Shown here piece after piece: positions 17,326 to 27,728 of a stretch of 32,799 nucleotides of DNA; position 1 is the first letter of the stretch; the number at the start of each line of letters is the position of its first letter. Source of the stretch: Alphaproteobacteria bacterium (GTDB lineage Bacteria > Pseudomonadota > Alphaproteobacteria > UBA11222); contig JAHHGO010000009.1 of NCBI GenBank assembly GCA_023252275.1, forward strand, positions 1 to 32,799. The letters are read 5' to 3'. Under the pieces are notes generated by a model. The model did not search any database, had not been told where the DNA came from, and saw only the letters and a list, made by a program, of their open reading frames with translations. The translations under genes and the position numbers were made by a program.

Positions 17326-20141
17326 CCGGTAATGGCGCTGGCGCAACGTTTGCAGACATCCACATGTCCGGCCATAGTGCCCACTTCCGGCAGGATCATC
17401 CAGCAGCGCTGACATTTGCCGCCCTCGGCCAGGCCATTCATGACACCGGCGCCGGCAATATCGGGCAAGGTGAATGCGCCTGCGGGAACCGGCCCGGAGA
17501 TCAGCACGGCGCCCGAGGTGATGGCGATTTCATTAATATCAAGCCCGCGCATCGCCTCAAACAGGGCCGCGTCACTGACATGAATTTGCGGCGCGGCTTC
17601 GAGGCTGGAGCCGATTCGCTTTTCGCGCCGCTCAAGCTCCAGCGCCCCGGTAACGAGATGGCGCAAGCTGCGCACCCGGGTCCATTTCTGCCCCAATGCC
17701 GGATCATGCCATTCAGCCGGAATGGCCGGGAACTGGCGCAGATGCACACTGCCCGCATCATTTGGATAGCGGCTGAGCCAGGCTTCTTCCATGGTGAAGC
17801 ACAGGATCGGCGCCAGCCATGCGGTCAGGCAGGAAAACGCCTGATCAATCACGCTCAGACAGGCGCGCCGCCGCAAACTGTCCGGCGCATCGCAATAGAG
17901 CGCGTCCTTGCGAATATCGAAAAACAGCGCCGACAGATCCGATGCGCAGAAATTAAACAGCGCCGTATGCAGGCGCGCAAAATCATAATCAAGATAGGCC
18001 TGACGCACCAGCGCATCCAGCTCATGCAGGCGGTGCAGCACCCAGCGTTCCAGTTCCGGCATCCGGGCCACCGGCACAGTCGCATTTGCATCAAACGCCG
18101 CCAGCGCGCCCAGCATGAAGCGCAGCGTATTGCGCAGCTTGCGATAGGAATCGGTATTGGTTTTCAGCACTTCCTGACCAAAGCGGATTTCATTGGCGTA
18201 ATCGGAACTGGCCGCCCACACGCGCAGAATTTCCGCGCCGCTTTGTTCGCTGATCTTGATCGGCGAAATGTCATTGCCCAGCGACTTGGACATTTTGCGG
18301 CCATCCTCGGCCATCAGAAAGCCATGCGTCAGCACCGCTCTATAGGGCGCAACGCCGCGTGTACCGCAGCTTTCCAGCAGCGAAGAATGAAACCAGCCGC
18401 GATGCTGATCGGTGCCTTCCAGATACAGATCGGCGGGCGATTGCAGCTCCGGCCGGTTTTCCAGCACAAACGCATGGGTTGATCCGCTATCAAACCACAC
18501 ATCCAGAATGTCGCGCACCATTTCATAATCATCGGCGCGATATTCCGGCGCCAGAAAATATTCCGCGTCCTGCGTGAACCATACATCGCAGCCCTGTTTT
18601 TCGACGGCGGCGATAATGCGCGCATTCACCTTTTCATCGCGCAGCAGGCTGCCTGTCTGCTTGTGCACAAAACAGGTCAGCGGCACGCCCCAGGCGCGCT
18701 GGCGCGACACCACCCAGTCGGGGCGGGTCTCGATCATGGAGCGGATACGCGCGCGGCCCGATTCCGGTATCCATTGCACCTTATCAATCGCCGCCAGCGC
18801 ATTTTTGCGCAGATCATTGGTGGTCATGGAAATGAACCATTGCGGCGTATTGCGCAAAATCAGCGGCGCTTTGGAGCGCCAGGAATGCGGATATTGATGG
18901 TTCAGCCTGCCATTGGCCAAGAGGCGGCCCGCATCGCGCAGCGCCTGCATCACGGCGGCGTCCGCATCGCCCGGCTTGCCATCGGGCTTCAACACCCGCT
19001 TGCCGGCGAACAGCGGCACATTTGGCAGATAGACGCCCGCCGCGTCCAGCATGAACGGCGCATCAATGCCATGTTTCATGCCCAGTTCAAAATCATCCGT
19101 CCCATGACTGGGGGCAATATGCACAAAGCCGGTGCCAGTATCATCGGTGACAAAATCGGCAGGATACAGGCGCGCGCCATGCGTAAATCCCTGATTCACC
19201 AACGGATGATAGCAGACAATCCGCGCAAGCGTTTCCTGCGGCACGTCACGCAGCCTTTGCCAGCTTTCGATTTTCGCATCCGCCCTGACCTGCTCGGCCA
19301 GCGCATCGGCAAGGATCAGTTTTTCACCGCCCGCGATCTGATACAGGCCATAAGCAATGCGCGGCGAGTAGGCGATGGCGCGGTTGGCCGGAATGGTCCA
19401 GGGCGTTGTCGTCCAGATAACCACATTGGCGTCACGCAACGCCATATCGTCTGATGTGACAATTGGAAATTTCACCCAGATCGTGTTCGACACATGATCA
19501 TGATATTCGACCTCGGCCTCGGCCAGCGCGGTTTTTTCCACCACCGACCACAGCACGGGTTTGGAGCCGCGATACAGACCGCCATTCATCACGAATTTGA
19601 TGAATTCGCGCACAATCTGCGCCTCGGAATCATAGGCCATGGTGGAATAGGGATGATCCCAATCGCCCATCACGCCAAGCCGCTTGAATTCTTCGCGCTG
19701 CACATTGACCCAGTTGTCAGCGAAATCGCGGCATTCGCGGCGAAACTCCACCAGCGGCACTTCGTCTTTATTCTTGCCGGCCTTGCGGTATTTTTCCTCG
19801 ATCATCCATTCAATGGGCAGGCCGTGGCAATCCCAGCCCGGCACATAAAAGGCGTCAAAGCCCATCATCTGTCGCGAACGGTTGATAATGTCTTTCAGTA
19901 TTTTATTCAGCGCATGGCCCATATGCAGATGGCCGTTCGCATAGGGCGGGCCGTCATGCAGAATGAATTTCTCGCGCCCCCTTGATTGCGCGCGCAACTG
20001 CCCGTGCAGATCCATCGCCCGCCAGCGCGCCAGGAATGAAGGCTCGCGCTGCGGCAATCCCGCGCGCATTGGAAATTCGGTCTGCGGCAGAAAGATCGTA
20101 TCTTTATAGCGTGAGCGGTTTTCGTCTTTGGCGTCAGACAT
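17322..20141 (-). CDS. ileS: Isoleucyl-tRNA synthetase
   Basis: The 939-residue class I synthetase charges tRNA-Ile. The HIGH-type motif HLHMGH is at 71-76 within DGPPYANG..., GWDCHGLPIE follows, and an editing domain includes TTPWTIPANRAIAYS. The KMSKS motif occurs as DGRKMSKSLGN in the second half. A C-terminal zinc-finger-like CQRCW...CKRCA closes the protein. Length matches the bacterial IleS type. It is the first gene of the ileS-lspA-DUF3035-M16-M16-pgi-mutL run. A 41 bp gap separates it from the ompA-like gene upstream, so it may have its own promoter or be read through from fecR-ompA. Confidence 0.97.
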   Translation of the reverse strand: MSDAKDENRSRYKDTIFLPQTEFPMRAGLPQREPSFLARWRAMDLHGQLRAQSRGREKFILHDGPPYANGHLHMGHALNKILKDIINRSRQMMGFDAFYVPGWDCHGLPIEWMIEEKYRKAGKNKDEVPLVEFRRECRDFADNWVNVQREEFKRLGVMGDWDHPYSTMAYDSEAQIVREFIKFVMNGGLYRGSKPVLWSVVEKTALAEAEVEYHDHVSNTIWVKFPIVTSDDMALRDANVVIWTTTPWTIPANRAIAYSPRIAYGLYQIAGGEKLILADALAEQVRADAKIESWQRLRDVPQETLARIVCYHPLVNQGFTHGARLYPADFVTDDTGTGFVHIAPSHGTDDFELGMKHGIDAPFMLDAAGVYLPNVPLFAGKRVLKPDGKPGDADAAVMQALRDAGRLLANGRLNHQYPHSWRSKAPLILRNTPQWFISMTTNDLRKNALAAIDKVQWIPESGRARIRSMIETRPDWVVSRQRAWGVPLTCFVHKQTGSLLRDEKVNARIIAAVEKQGCDVWFTQDAEYFLAPEYRADDYEMVRDILDVWFDSGSTHAFVLENRPELQSPADLYLEGTDQHRGWFHSSLLESCGTRGVAPYRAVLTHGFLMAEDGRKMSKSLGNDISPIKISEQSGAEILRVWAASSDYANEIRFGQEVLKTNTDSYRKLRNTLRFMLGALAAFDANATVPVARMPELERWVLHRLHELDALVRQAYLDYDFARLHTALFNFCASDLSALFFDIRKDALYCDAPDSLRRRACLSVIDQAFSCLTAWLAPILCFTMEEAWLSRYPNDAGSVHLRQFPAIPAEWHDPALGQKWTRVRSLRHLVTGALELERREKRIGSSLEAAPQIHVSDAALFEAMRGLDINEIAITSGAVLISGPVPAGAFTLPDIAGAGVMNGLAEGGKCQRCWMILPEVGTMAGHVDVCKRCASAITG

Positions 20142-20182
20142 ATTAAACTTTTTTACGTGCTGTTACGTTCCGGAACAGGGAT

Positions 20183-20764
20183 CTAGCGGACACTGATTTC
20201 CACCCTGCGATTGCGGGGTTCCTCTACTTCGTCATCGGTGGGAACCAGCGGCTCGCGCTCGCCGCGCCCCGCCACAATTACCGTATCGCGCGGAATCCCG
20301 CTTTCGATCAGCACATCGCTGATGGACAGCGCACGGCTATAGGCCAAAAGATCATTATTGTTCAGATTGCCCACCCTGTCCGTGTGACCGATGACCATGA
20401 TCTCGCCTGCGGTGCGGGCCGCCACATCCTTGCGCATGTCTTCCATGACCGGGGCAGAGGCTGGCTCCAGAATGGCGGTGCCCTCCTTGAAATATAAAGT
20501 ATAGCTGCGCGCGGCTGGCGGTAATTGCGTCAGAACGCGGCCAAAGCGCTGATCCACATCCGCGCTGGCAAGTGTGAATGCCTGGCTATCGCCACCCTTC
20601 ACGGCGCTATTGGCTTTGTCGAGTACGGTGTCCTTGCCATTCTGGTGCACCACGACCGAACCGACGCTGCCATCTTCATGCGGCAGCACCACGAACATAT
20701 CGCTCGCGCATGCTGAAAGCGTAAGGGCCATGACGCCCAGACAAAAAAGATTTTGTAATTTCAT
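20183..20764 (-). CDS. OmpA-family outer-membrane lipoprotein
   Basis: The 193-residue lipoprotein has a signal peptide ending LSAC, with Cys19 lipidated. The C-terminal OmpA-type peptidoglycan-binding domain spans about 85-193, with GHTDRVGN, the N..LAYSRA pattern and NRRVEI near the end. The N-terminal part has no recognised domain. I set the start at 20764 because the longer frame to 20812 overlaps the fecR-domain gene and lacks a signal peptide start. It follows the fecR-domain gene by 4 bp, so the two are almost certainly cotranscribed. Confidence 0.88.
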   Translation of the reverse strand: MKLQNLFCLGVMALTLSACASDMFVVLPHEDGSVGSVVVHQNGKDTVLDKANSAVKGGDSQAFTLASADVDQRFGRVLTQLPPAARSYTLYFKEGTAILEPASAPVMEDMRKDVAARTAGEIMVIGHTDRVGNLNNNDLLAYSRALSISDVLIESGIPRDTVIVAGRGEREPLVPTDDEVEEPRNRRVEISVR

Positions 20765-20768
20765 CCAA

Positions 20769-21245
20769 TCAGTTCCCCACAGACACAATAAATTTGGTGC
20801 CGCGCACTCCAAGAATGGCGGAAGGCGTACGCACCTGCATGGCTTCCGGCGTTTGCTTGGCGATTTTACCTGAAACCGCGGCCAGGGTGCCTTTTTTCAC
20901 AGAGCTGACAAATTCACCCTCATAGGTGGTGGTGTTAAAGCGGAAACGCTCCAGCGCCAGCACGCTGTTGGCGCCCAGCGACAGGCGGCTATTATCAATA
21001 AAGGTCATGCCCGCCGCGCCATCCGCGCCGGTCAGAACCTGATCGGACTGATACAGTTTGGCGCCCGAGGCCGCTGCCAGCTTCTGCCCGCCGCGTTCAA
21101 TCCGCACATCGCCCGAACTGGTTTTGACCAGGCCAATGGGTTCTTCCGCCCGGGCCGCAGGCGCCATGCCCATTATAAACGCCAGCAGCGCCGCACCGAG
21201 ACATAAGGTGAAATATTTTGTGGAACAGGTTATGATTCTACCCAT
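20769..21245 (-). CDS. Periplasmic FecR-domain protein
   Basis: The 158-residue exported protein has a signal peptide (about 12-33, ending AARA). Most of the rest is a single FecR domain: GLVKTSSGDVRIERGG, LYQSDQVLTGADGAAGMTFIDNSRLSLG, and VRTPSAILGVRGTKF near the end. Unlike FecR of iron uptake, it has no cytoplasmic anti-sigma part and no other membrane segment. It therefore belongs to the standalone group often found beside OmpA or adenylate-cyclase genes. GAGGAA about 7 nt before the ATG supports the start. It is divergent from an RsbW-like gene across 44 bp, which suggests a shared signalling locus (inference). Confidence 0.87.
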   Translation of the reverse strand: MGRIITCSTKYFTLCLGAALLAFIMGMAPAARAEEPIGLVKTSSGDVRIERGGQKLAAASGAKLYQSDQVLTGADGAAGMTFIDNSRLSLGANSVLALERFRFNTTTYEGEFVSSVKKGTLAAVSGKIAKQTPEAMQVRTPSAILGVRGTKFIVSVGN

Positions 21246-21258
21246 CGTATCATTCCTC

Positions 21259-21290
21259 TAATTTTACTTGCCCCTAACTTTACTAGCCAA
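21259..21290. repeat. Tandem 16-bp direct repeat in the fecR/RsbW divergent gap
   Basis: Two adjacent 16-mers, TAATTTTACTTGCCCC (21259-21274) and TAACTTTACTAGCCAA (21275-21290), match at 12 of 16 positions. They fill most of the 44-bp gap between the two divergent genes, and the last base is the A of the RsbW-like ATG. They may be operator half-sites for a shared regulator, or chance in an AT-rich gap. Confidence 0.4.
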
Positions 21291-21775
21291 TGCCCCCAAA
21301 CCACCAGATTGATTTGTTCTTTGCCGCCAGCTTTGCCGCCAGCCAGGACGCCTGCGCACAGGCGGAAGACTGGGCGCGAAAGGCGGGCTTGCCGGAAACC
21401 CTGGTTCTGCGGCTTGTTATCGTGATCGAAGAACTGTTTACCAACACGATAAAGCACGGATATTGTGGAGAAAGCAACCGCCCGGTGCGCATTTCTCTGG
21501 ACTGCCGGGAGGGGCTGGCGCATCTGGATTACCGTGATCAGGCGCCGCCCTTCGATTCCATCCATACCCCTCCCATTATTGATCCCGACAGGCCGCCCGA
21601 CGATGTTGGGGGAATGGGCTTGAAGCTTATCCAGACTTTGGGCGGCAATGCCGGCTATGCCCATGAAGACGGCTGGAACCTTATCCGCCTTTCTGTCGGC
21701 GCTGCCCCGGCGCCAGGGGCCAAGGGGCTGATCGCCGGCAAGGCGCAGAGAAAACACCGCCAGCAAGGGAAATAA
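21290..21775 (+). CDS. RsbW/SpoIIAB-like serine-kinase anti-sigma factor (HATPase)
   Basis: The 161-residue GHKL ATPase is of the kind that phosphorylates an anti-sigma-antagonist STAS protein and/or binds a sigma factor. The N-box is EELFTNTIKHG (E47, E48, N52, H56), the G1 box DQAPPFD is at 83-89, and the G2 box GGMGLKLI is at 107-114. The C-terminal ~20 residues are basic and unrelated to the fold. No STAS partner, sigma factor or PP2C phosphatase lies in this window, so the partners are elsewhere. There is no Shine-Dalgarno before the ATG. It is convergent with the first monooxygenase gene across 28 bp. Confidence 0.85.
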   Translation: MPPNHQIDLFFAASFAASQDACAQAEDWARKAGLPETLVLRLVIVIEELFTNTIKHGYCGESNRPVRISLDCREGLAHLDYRDQAPPFDSIHTPPIIDPDRPPDDVGGMGLKLIQTLGGNAGYAHEDGWNLIRLSVGAAPAPGAKGLIAGKAQRKHRQQGK

Positions 21776-21803
21776 TATAGCCAGCACTAACGCAATTAAT
21801 GAG

Positions 21804-23630
21804 TCAGGAAATTTCCAGCCCGCGCAAAGCGCCTTCCTCGCGCCAGTCCTTCAGGATATTGAAGAATTTCACCGGCCCGCCGCCATAGGCCCCGGTCAGA
21901 AAGCCATTGCCGGTTTTTTCGGGCTTGCCCTCATTATTGTAATAGCCGGGTGTGCAGGAGGCGAAATAGGCTTCGCCCGCCCTTGCCGAGCGATGAACTT
22001 CTTCAACCCAGCCATTTTCGGCTTCCTGACTTGCTTCCACCGCCTTGATATTGCTGTTGCGCGCATGATTGACGACATAGGCAATATGATTGGCCTGTTC
22101 GTTCAGCATATGGGTGAAGTTTGCCGTCATGCCGGTCTGGATCATGCCCATGAAGAAGCAGTTGGGAAAGCCGTTGGAGAAAAAGCCGTGATAGGTTCTC
22201 GGCCCATCGGCCCATTTGGTGCTGAGCGTAATGCCCCGGCGGCCGACAATGTCATAGCCCGAACGGTTGGTATAGGCGGTGCCAACCTCAAAGCCGGTGG
22301 CGAAAATGATGCAATCCACCTCATATTCGACGCCATCATACACCACGCCATTTTCGGTGATGCGATCCACGCCCTTGCCGCGCGTATCCACCAGATGCAC
22401 ATTCGGGCGGTTATAGGTGAACAGATATTCGTCATGGAAGGTGGGGCGTTTGCAGAATTGCCGGTAATAGGGCTTCAGCGCCTCGGCGGTGGCCTGATCT
22501 TTTACGATGGTTGCGGCGCGCGTGCGCACTTCTTCCATCTTGGCAAAATCGATCAGCTCATTCAAAATCGCTTCTTCTTCCCGGCTCAGCACCAGATTGG
22601 GATTTTTGCTTTGCTGGGCGCTCATATTGCGGAAAATATCCGTCCAGCCATCGCCGGATTCATCATCGGCCTTGCCGCCGCCGGCCACCATATAGTTGAA
22701 ATTTTCGACCCGCTTTTTGTGCCAGCCGGGTTGCAGCTTGCGTTCCCATTCCGGGCTGGTCGGGGCGTTTTTGCGAATGTCGCAGGAAGACGGCGTGCGC
22801 TGAAATACATACAGCTCCTGCGCCCATTCGCCCAGATGCGGAATACATTGCACCGCCGTGGCGCCGGTGCCGATGATGGCGACGCGCTTGTCGGTCAGGC
22901 CGGTCAGATTGCCCTCGCAGGTGCCGCCGGTATAGGCATAATCCCAGCGGCTTGTGTGAAAGGTATGGCCCCTGAAATTTTCAATGCCGGTCATGGCGGG
23001 CAGTTTGGGCTTGTTCAGCGGGCCGTTTGACATGGCGACAAAACGCGCCTTCATGTGATCGCCCCGATCGGTGGTGATGATCCATTTGGACTCTTTGTCA
23101 TCCCACTGCATGCCCGTCACTTCGGTCTGGAAACAGACATCATCATACAGATCATATTTGCGGCCAATCGCCTGGGTATGCGCCATGATTTCCGGCGCAT
23201 GCGAATAGCGTTCGCGCGGCACATAATTCAGCTCTTCCAGCAGCGGCATATAGATATAGGCCTCGATATCGCATTGCGCGCCGGGATAGCGGTTCCAATA
23301 CCAGGTGCCGCCAAAATCGCCGCCCTTTTCAATCACCCGAATGCTTTTGACGCCCGCCTCACGCAGCCGCGCACCGGCCAGCAGCCCGCCAAAGCCGCCG
23401 CCGATGATCACCACTTCAACCTCGTCAAACAGCGGATCGCGGGTGATCGGCTCGACATAGGGATCGTCGATGAAATGCGCAAACTGTCCGGCAATTTCGC
23501 GATACTGGGCGCCGCCATCTTCGCGCACACGCTTGTCGCGCTCATGATTGTATTTCTCAAGCAGCGCATTGGGATCAAACTTCAGATTCATCCCGGTTTT
23601 TTCGGCCACCGCCGTATATTTGTCGCTCAT
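21804..23630 (-). CDS. Baeyer-Villiger-type flavin monooxygenase, paralogue 1
   Basis: The 608-residue FAD/NADPH monooxygenase would insert one oxygen into a ketone to give an ester or lactone. The first Rossmann motif GGGFGG is at about 77-82, followed by GGTWYWNRYPGAQCD. The type I BVMO fingerprint FxGxxxHxxxWD occurs as FRGHTFHTSRWD at about 219-230, and the second Rossmann motif GTGATA is at about 254-259. ATGFEVGT lies toward the C-terminus. Length and the 70-residue N-terminal extension recall the larger BVMOs acting on bulky or long-chain ketones; the substrate is inference. I start at 23630 because GGGAG lies 9 nt upstream; a longer frame to 23645 has none. It is very similar to paralogue 2 and is last in the array, with no obvious terminator before the convergent RsbW-like gene. 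Confidence 0.92.
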   Translation of the reverse strand: MSDKYTAVAEKTGMNLKFDPNALLEKYNHERDKRVREDGGAQYREIAGQFAHFIDDPYVEPITRDPLFDEVEVVIIGGGFGGLLAGARLREAGVKSIRVIEKGGDFGGTWYWNRYPGAQCDIEAYIYMPLLEELNYVPRERYSHAPEIMAHTQAIGRKYDLYDDVCFQTEVTGMQWDDKESKWIITTDRGDHMKARFVAMSNGPLNKPKLPAMTGIENFRGHTFHTSRWDYAYTGGTCEGNLTGLTDKRVAIIGTGATAVQCIPHLGEWAQELYVFQRTPSSCDIRKNAPTSPEWERKLQPGWHKKRVENFNYMVAGGGKADDESGDGWTDIFRNMSAQQSKNPNLVLSREEEAILNELIDFAKMEEVRTRAATIVKDQATAEALKPYYRQFCKRPTFHDEYLFTYNRPNVHLVDTRGKGVDRITENGVVYDGVEYEVDCIIFATGFEVGTAYTNRSGYDIVGRRGITLSTKWADGPRTYHGFFSNGFPNCFFMGMIQTGMTANFTHMLNEQANHIAYVVNHARNSNIKAVEASQEAENGWVEEVHRSARAGEAYFASCTPGYYNNEGKPEKTGNGFLTGAYGGGPVKFFNILKDWREEGALRGLEIS

Positions 23631-23673
23631 CTGGTATGCTCCCATTACTGCCGGTTATAATTGTGTTTGGAAG

Positions 23674-23703
23674 AGTATAGTGAGCCTTGGCCGCCCGCTG
23701 CAA
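23674..23703 (-). promoter_or_regulatory. Promoter of BVMO paralogue 1
   Basis: On the minus strand, TTGCAG (23698-23703) and TATACT (23674-23679) are separated by 18 bp, about 44 bp upstream of the start codon. The block is nearly identical to the one upstream of paralogue 2, including flanking bases to about 23728. Its conservation after duplication supports a real promoter. Confidence 0.55.
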
Positions 23704-23731
23704 GCCTACTGAGCAATTACATTACAGGCAT

Positions 23732-23770
23732 AAAAAACCACCCCCCCGGGATTTGCAGGAGGCGGTTTTA
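23732..23770 (-). terminator. Rho-independent terminator after BVMO paralogue 2
   Basis: On the minus strand an AAACCGCC/GGTGGTTT type stem (with mismatches) is followed by a run of six T. It lies about 26 bp past the stop of paralogue 2 and before the promoter of paralogue 1. Confidence 0.6.
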
Positions 23771-23795
23771 TATTCAATAGCTTACCCGCGGCGGA

Positions 23796-25622
23796 TCAGG
23801 AAACTTCCAGCCCGCGCAACGCGCCCTCTTCGCGCCAATCCTTGAGTATCTTGAAAAACTCGACCGGACCGCCGCCATATTGGCCGCTCAGAAAGCCATT
23901 ATTGGCCGACCCCGGCTTGCCCTCATTATTATAATAGCCGGGCGTGCACGAGGCGTAATAGGCCTCGCCCAGCAGCGCCAGCCGGTAAATATCTTTTACC
24001 CAGGCTTCCTCGGCTTCGACGGTTGCTTCGACGGCCCGGATATTGCTGCTCTTGGCGTGACTGATGACATAGGCAACATGGTTCGCCTGTTCGCTCAGCA
24101 TATGCGTCATGTTGGCCGTCAGGCCGGTTTGCGTCATGCCCATGAAGAAGCAATTGGGAAAACCATTGGAGAAAAAGCCGTGGAAGGTTCTCAGCCCATC
24201 GGCCCATTTCTGGCTGAGCCTGACATCGCCGCGCCCGACAATATCGTAACCGGATTTGCTGGTATAGGCGGTGCCCACTTCAAAGCCGGTGGCGAAGATG
24301 ATGCAATCAACTTCATATTCCCTGCCATCAAACACCACGCCATTTTCGGTGATGCGATCCACGCCTTTGCCGCGCGTATCCACCAGATGCACATTCGGGC
24401 GGTTATAGGTGAACAGATATTCATCATGGAAGGTCGGGCGTTTGCAGAATTGCCGGTAATAGGGCTTCAGCGCCTCCGCCGTTGCCTGATCCTTGACGAT
24501 GCTTGCGGCGCGGGTGCGAATTTCCTCCATTTTCTTGAAGTCGGCCAGTTCAGCCAGCACTTTCTTTTCTTCCTTGCTCAGCACCTTGGCCGGGTTCATT
24601 TTTTCCTGATTGGTGATGTCGCGGAAAATATCCGTCCAGCCATCACTGACATCATCTTTCTCCGACGGCCCGCCGCTCATCATATTATTGAAATTTTCGA
24701 TGCGCTTCTGATGCCAGCCGGGCTGCAGCTTTTTTTGCCATTCCGGATTGGTGGGGGCGTTTTTGCGCACATCGACCGAAGACGGGGTGCGCTGAAACAC
24801 AAACAATTCCTTCGACCATTCCCCCAGATGCGGAATGCATTGCACCGCCGTGGCGCCGGTGCCGATAATCGCCACGCGCTTATCCTTCAGGCCGGTCAGA
24901 TTGCCCTCGCAGGTGCCGCCGGTGTAATCATAATCCCAGCGGCTGGTGTGAAACGTGTGGCCCTTGAAATTTTCAATGCCCGTCATGGCGGGCAGTTTGG
25001 GTTTATTCAGCGGGCCATTGGACATGGCGACAAAACGCGCCTTCATGCGGTCGCCGCGATCTGTCGTAATGATCCACTTGGATTCTTTTTCATCCCATTG
25101 CATGCCGGTTACTTCGGTCTGGAAGCAAACATCATCATACAGATTATATTTGCGGCCGATTGCCTGGGTATGCGCCATGATTTCCGGCGCATGCGAATAG
25201 CGTTCGCGCGGCACATAGTTCAGCTCTTCCAGCAGCGGCAGATAAACATAGGCCTCGATATCGCATTGCGCGCCGGGATAACGGTTCCAGTACCAGGTGC
25301 CGCCAAAATCGCCGCCCTTTTCGATCATGCGCAGGCTTTTAACGCCCGCCTCGCGCAGCTTTGCGCCGGCCAGCAACCCGCCAAAGCCGCCGCCGATTAC
25401 AATCACTTCGACTTCATCAAGCAGCGGCTCACGGGTGATCGGCTCGACATAGGGATCTTCGATGAAATGCGCAAACTGTCCGGCAATTTCGCGATATTGA
25501 CCGCGGCCATCCTCGCGCAGCCGCTTATCGCGCTCAAAATTATATTTTTCGAGCAGGGCCGCAGGATCAAAGCTCAGTTTCATCCCGGCTTTTTCGGCCA
25601 CCTCGGTATATATGTTGCTCAT
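23796..25622 (-). CDS. Baeyer-Villiger-type flavin monooxygenase, paralogue 2
   Basis: The 608-residue paralogue matches gene 1 residue for residue over long stretches. GGGFGG is at 77-82, GGTWYWNRYPGAQCD at 107-121, fingerprint FKGHTFHTSRWD at 219-230 and GTGATA at 254-259. It differs mainly in the variable middle (about 295-350), rich in Lys and Asp here (SGGPSEKDDVSDG versus AGGGKADDESGDG in gene 1), which may tune substrate range. I chose the ATG at 25622 because GGGAG lies about 9 nt upstream and it aligns with the starts of the paralogues; a frame extending to 25694 would cover the promoter. It has its own promoter and terminator. Confidence 0.92.
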   Translation of the reverse strand: MSNIYTEVAEKAGMKLSFDPAALLEKYNFERDKRLREDGRGQYREIAGQFAHFIEDPYVEPITREPLLDEVEVIVIGGGFGGLLAGAKLREAGVKSLRMIEKGGDFGGTWYWNRYPGAQCDIEAYVYLPLLEELNYVPRERYSHAPEIMAHTQAIGRKYNLYDDVCFQTEVTGMQWDEKESKWIITTDRGDRMKARFVAMSNGPLNKPKLPAMTGIENFKGHTFHTSRWDYDYTGGTCEGNLTGLKDKRVAIIGTGATAVQCIPHLGEWSKELFVFQRTPSSVDVRKNAPTNPEWQKKLQPGWHQKRIENFNNMMSGGPSEKDDVSDGWTDIFRDITNQEKMNPAKVLSKEEKKVLAELADFKKMEEIRTRAASIVKDQATAEALKPYYRQFCKRPTFHDEYLFTYNRPNVHLVDTRGKGVDRITENGVVFDGREYEVDCIIFATGFEVGTAYTSKSGYDIVGRGDVRLSQKWADGLRTFHGFFSNGFPNCFFMGMTQTGLTANMTHMLSEQANHVAYVISHAKSSNIRAVEATVEAEEAWVKDIYRLALLGEAYYASCTPGYYNNEGKPGSANNGFLSGQYGGGPVEFFKILKDWREEGALRGLEVS

Positions 25623-25664
25623 CTGGTTTGCTCCCGCCATTGCCGTTTCTATGTCATTGGGATG

Positions 25665-25694
25665 AGTATAGTGAGCCTTTGCCGCCCGCCGCAA
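25665..25694 (-). promoter_or_regulatory. Promoter of BVMO paralogue 2
   Basis: On the minus strand, TTGCGG (25689-25694) and TATACT (25665-25670) are separated by 18 bp, about 43 bp before the start codon. This is the duplicate of the paralogue 1 promoter, with only a few base changes. Confidence 0.55.
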
Positions 25695-25724
25695 GCAAGC
25701 TGAGTAATTGCATTACAGACAAAA

Positions 25725-25758
25725 AAAGCCGCCCCCCGGTTTTTCGGGGGGCGGCTTT
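25725..25758 (-). terminator. Strong Rho-independent terminator after BVMO paralogue 3
   Basis: A perfect 14-bp stem (25725-25738 with 25745-25758, core GCCGCCCCCCG) closes a 6-nt loop. On the minus strand the stem is followed by a T run (A run at 25721-25727). It lies about 27 bp after the stop of paralogue 3. The stem is symmetrical, but the other side has only TTTAT, so it acts best on the minus strand. Confidence 0.9.
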
Positions 25759-25784
25759 ATATTCAGGGGCTTAGCTGGGCAGCG

Positions 25785-27620
<1,836 letters not shown>

Positions 27621-27728
27621 GACATTTCTCTCCCATTGCGTCTTGTTCAGGTGCTGTATCGCATGTCACGCATGCTTCAGCCCCATTCATTGTTTAAGGG
27701 CGCCAGCCGGCAAAGGCAGACGCCAATA

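Noticed and set aside
20167-20176. 10-bp palindrome GTTCCGGAAC between the OmpA-like gene and ileS
   Set aside because: It is short, GC-rich and has no T run, so neither operator nor terminator function is supported.
21230-21787. 185-codon minus-strand frame opposite the RsbW-like gene
   Set aside because: The + strand frame has the N-box and both G boxes of a GHKL ATPase, while the minus frame has no motif and overlaps the fecR-domain start.
23880-25703. 607-codon open frame antisense to monooxygenase copy 2 (and similar long antisense frames over copies 1 and 3)
   Set aside because: The frames are open because of the codon bias of the real genes; the translation shows no family motifs and is His/Ile/Ala-rich as expected for a mirror frame. 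The repeated appearance over paralogues reflects their shared sequence.
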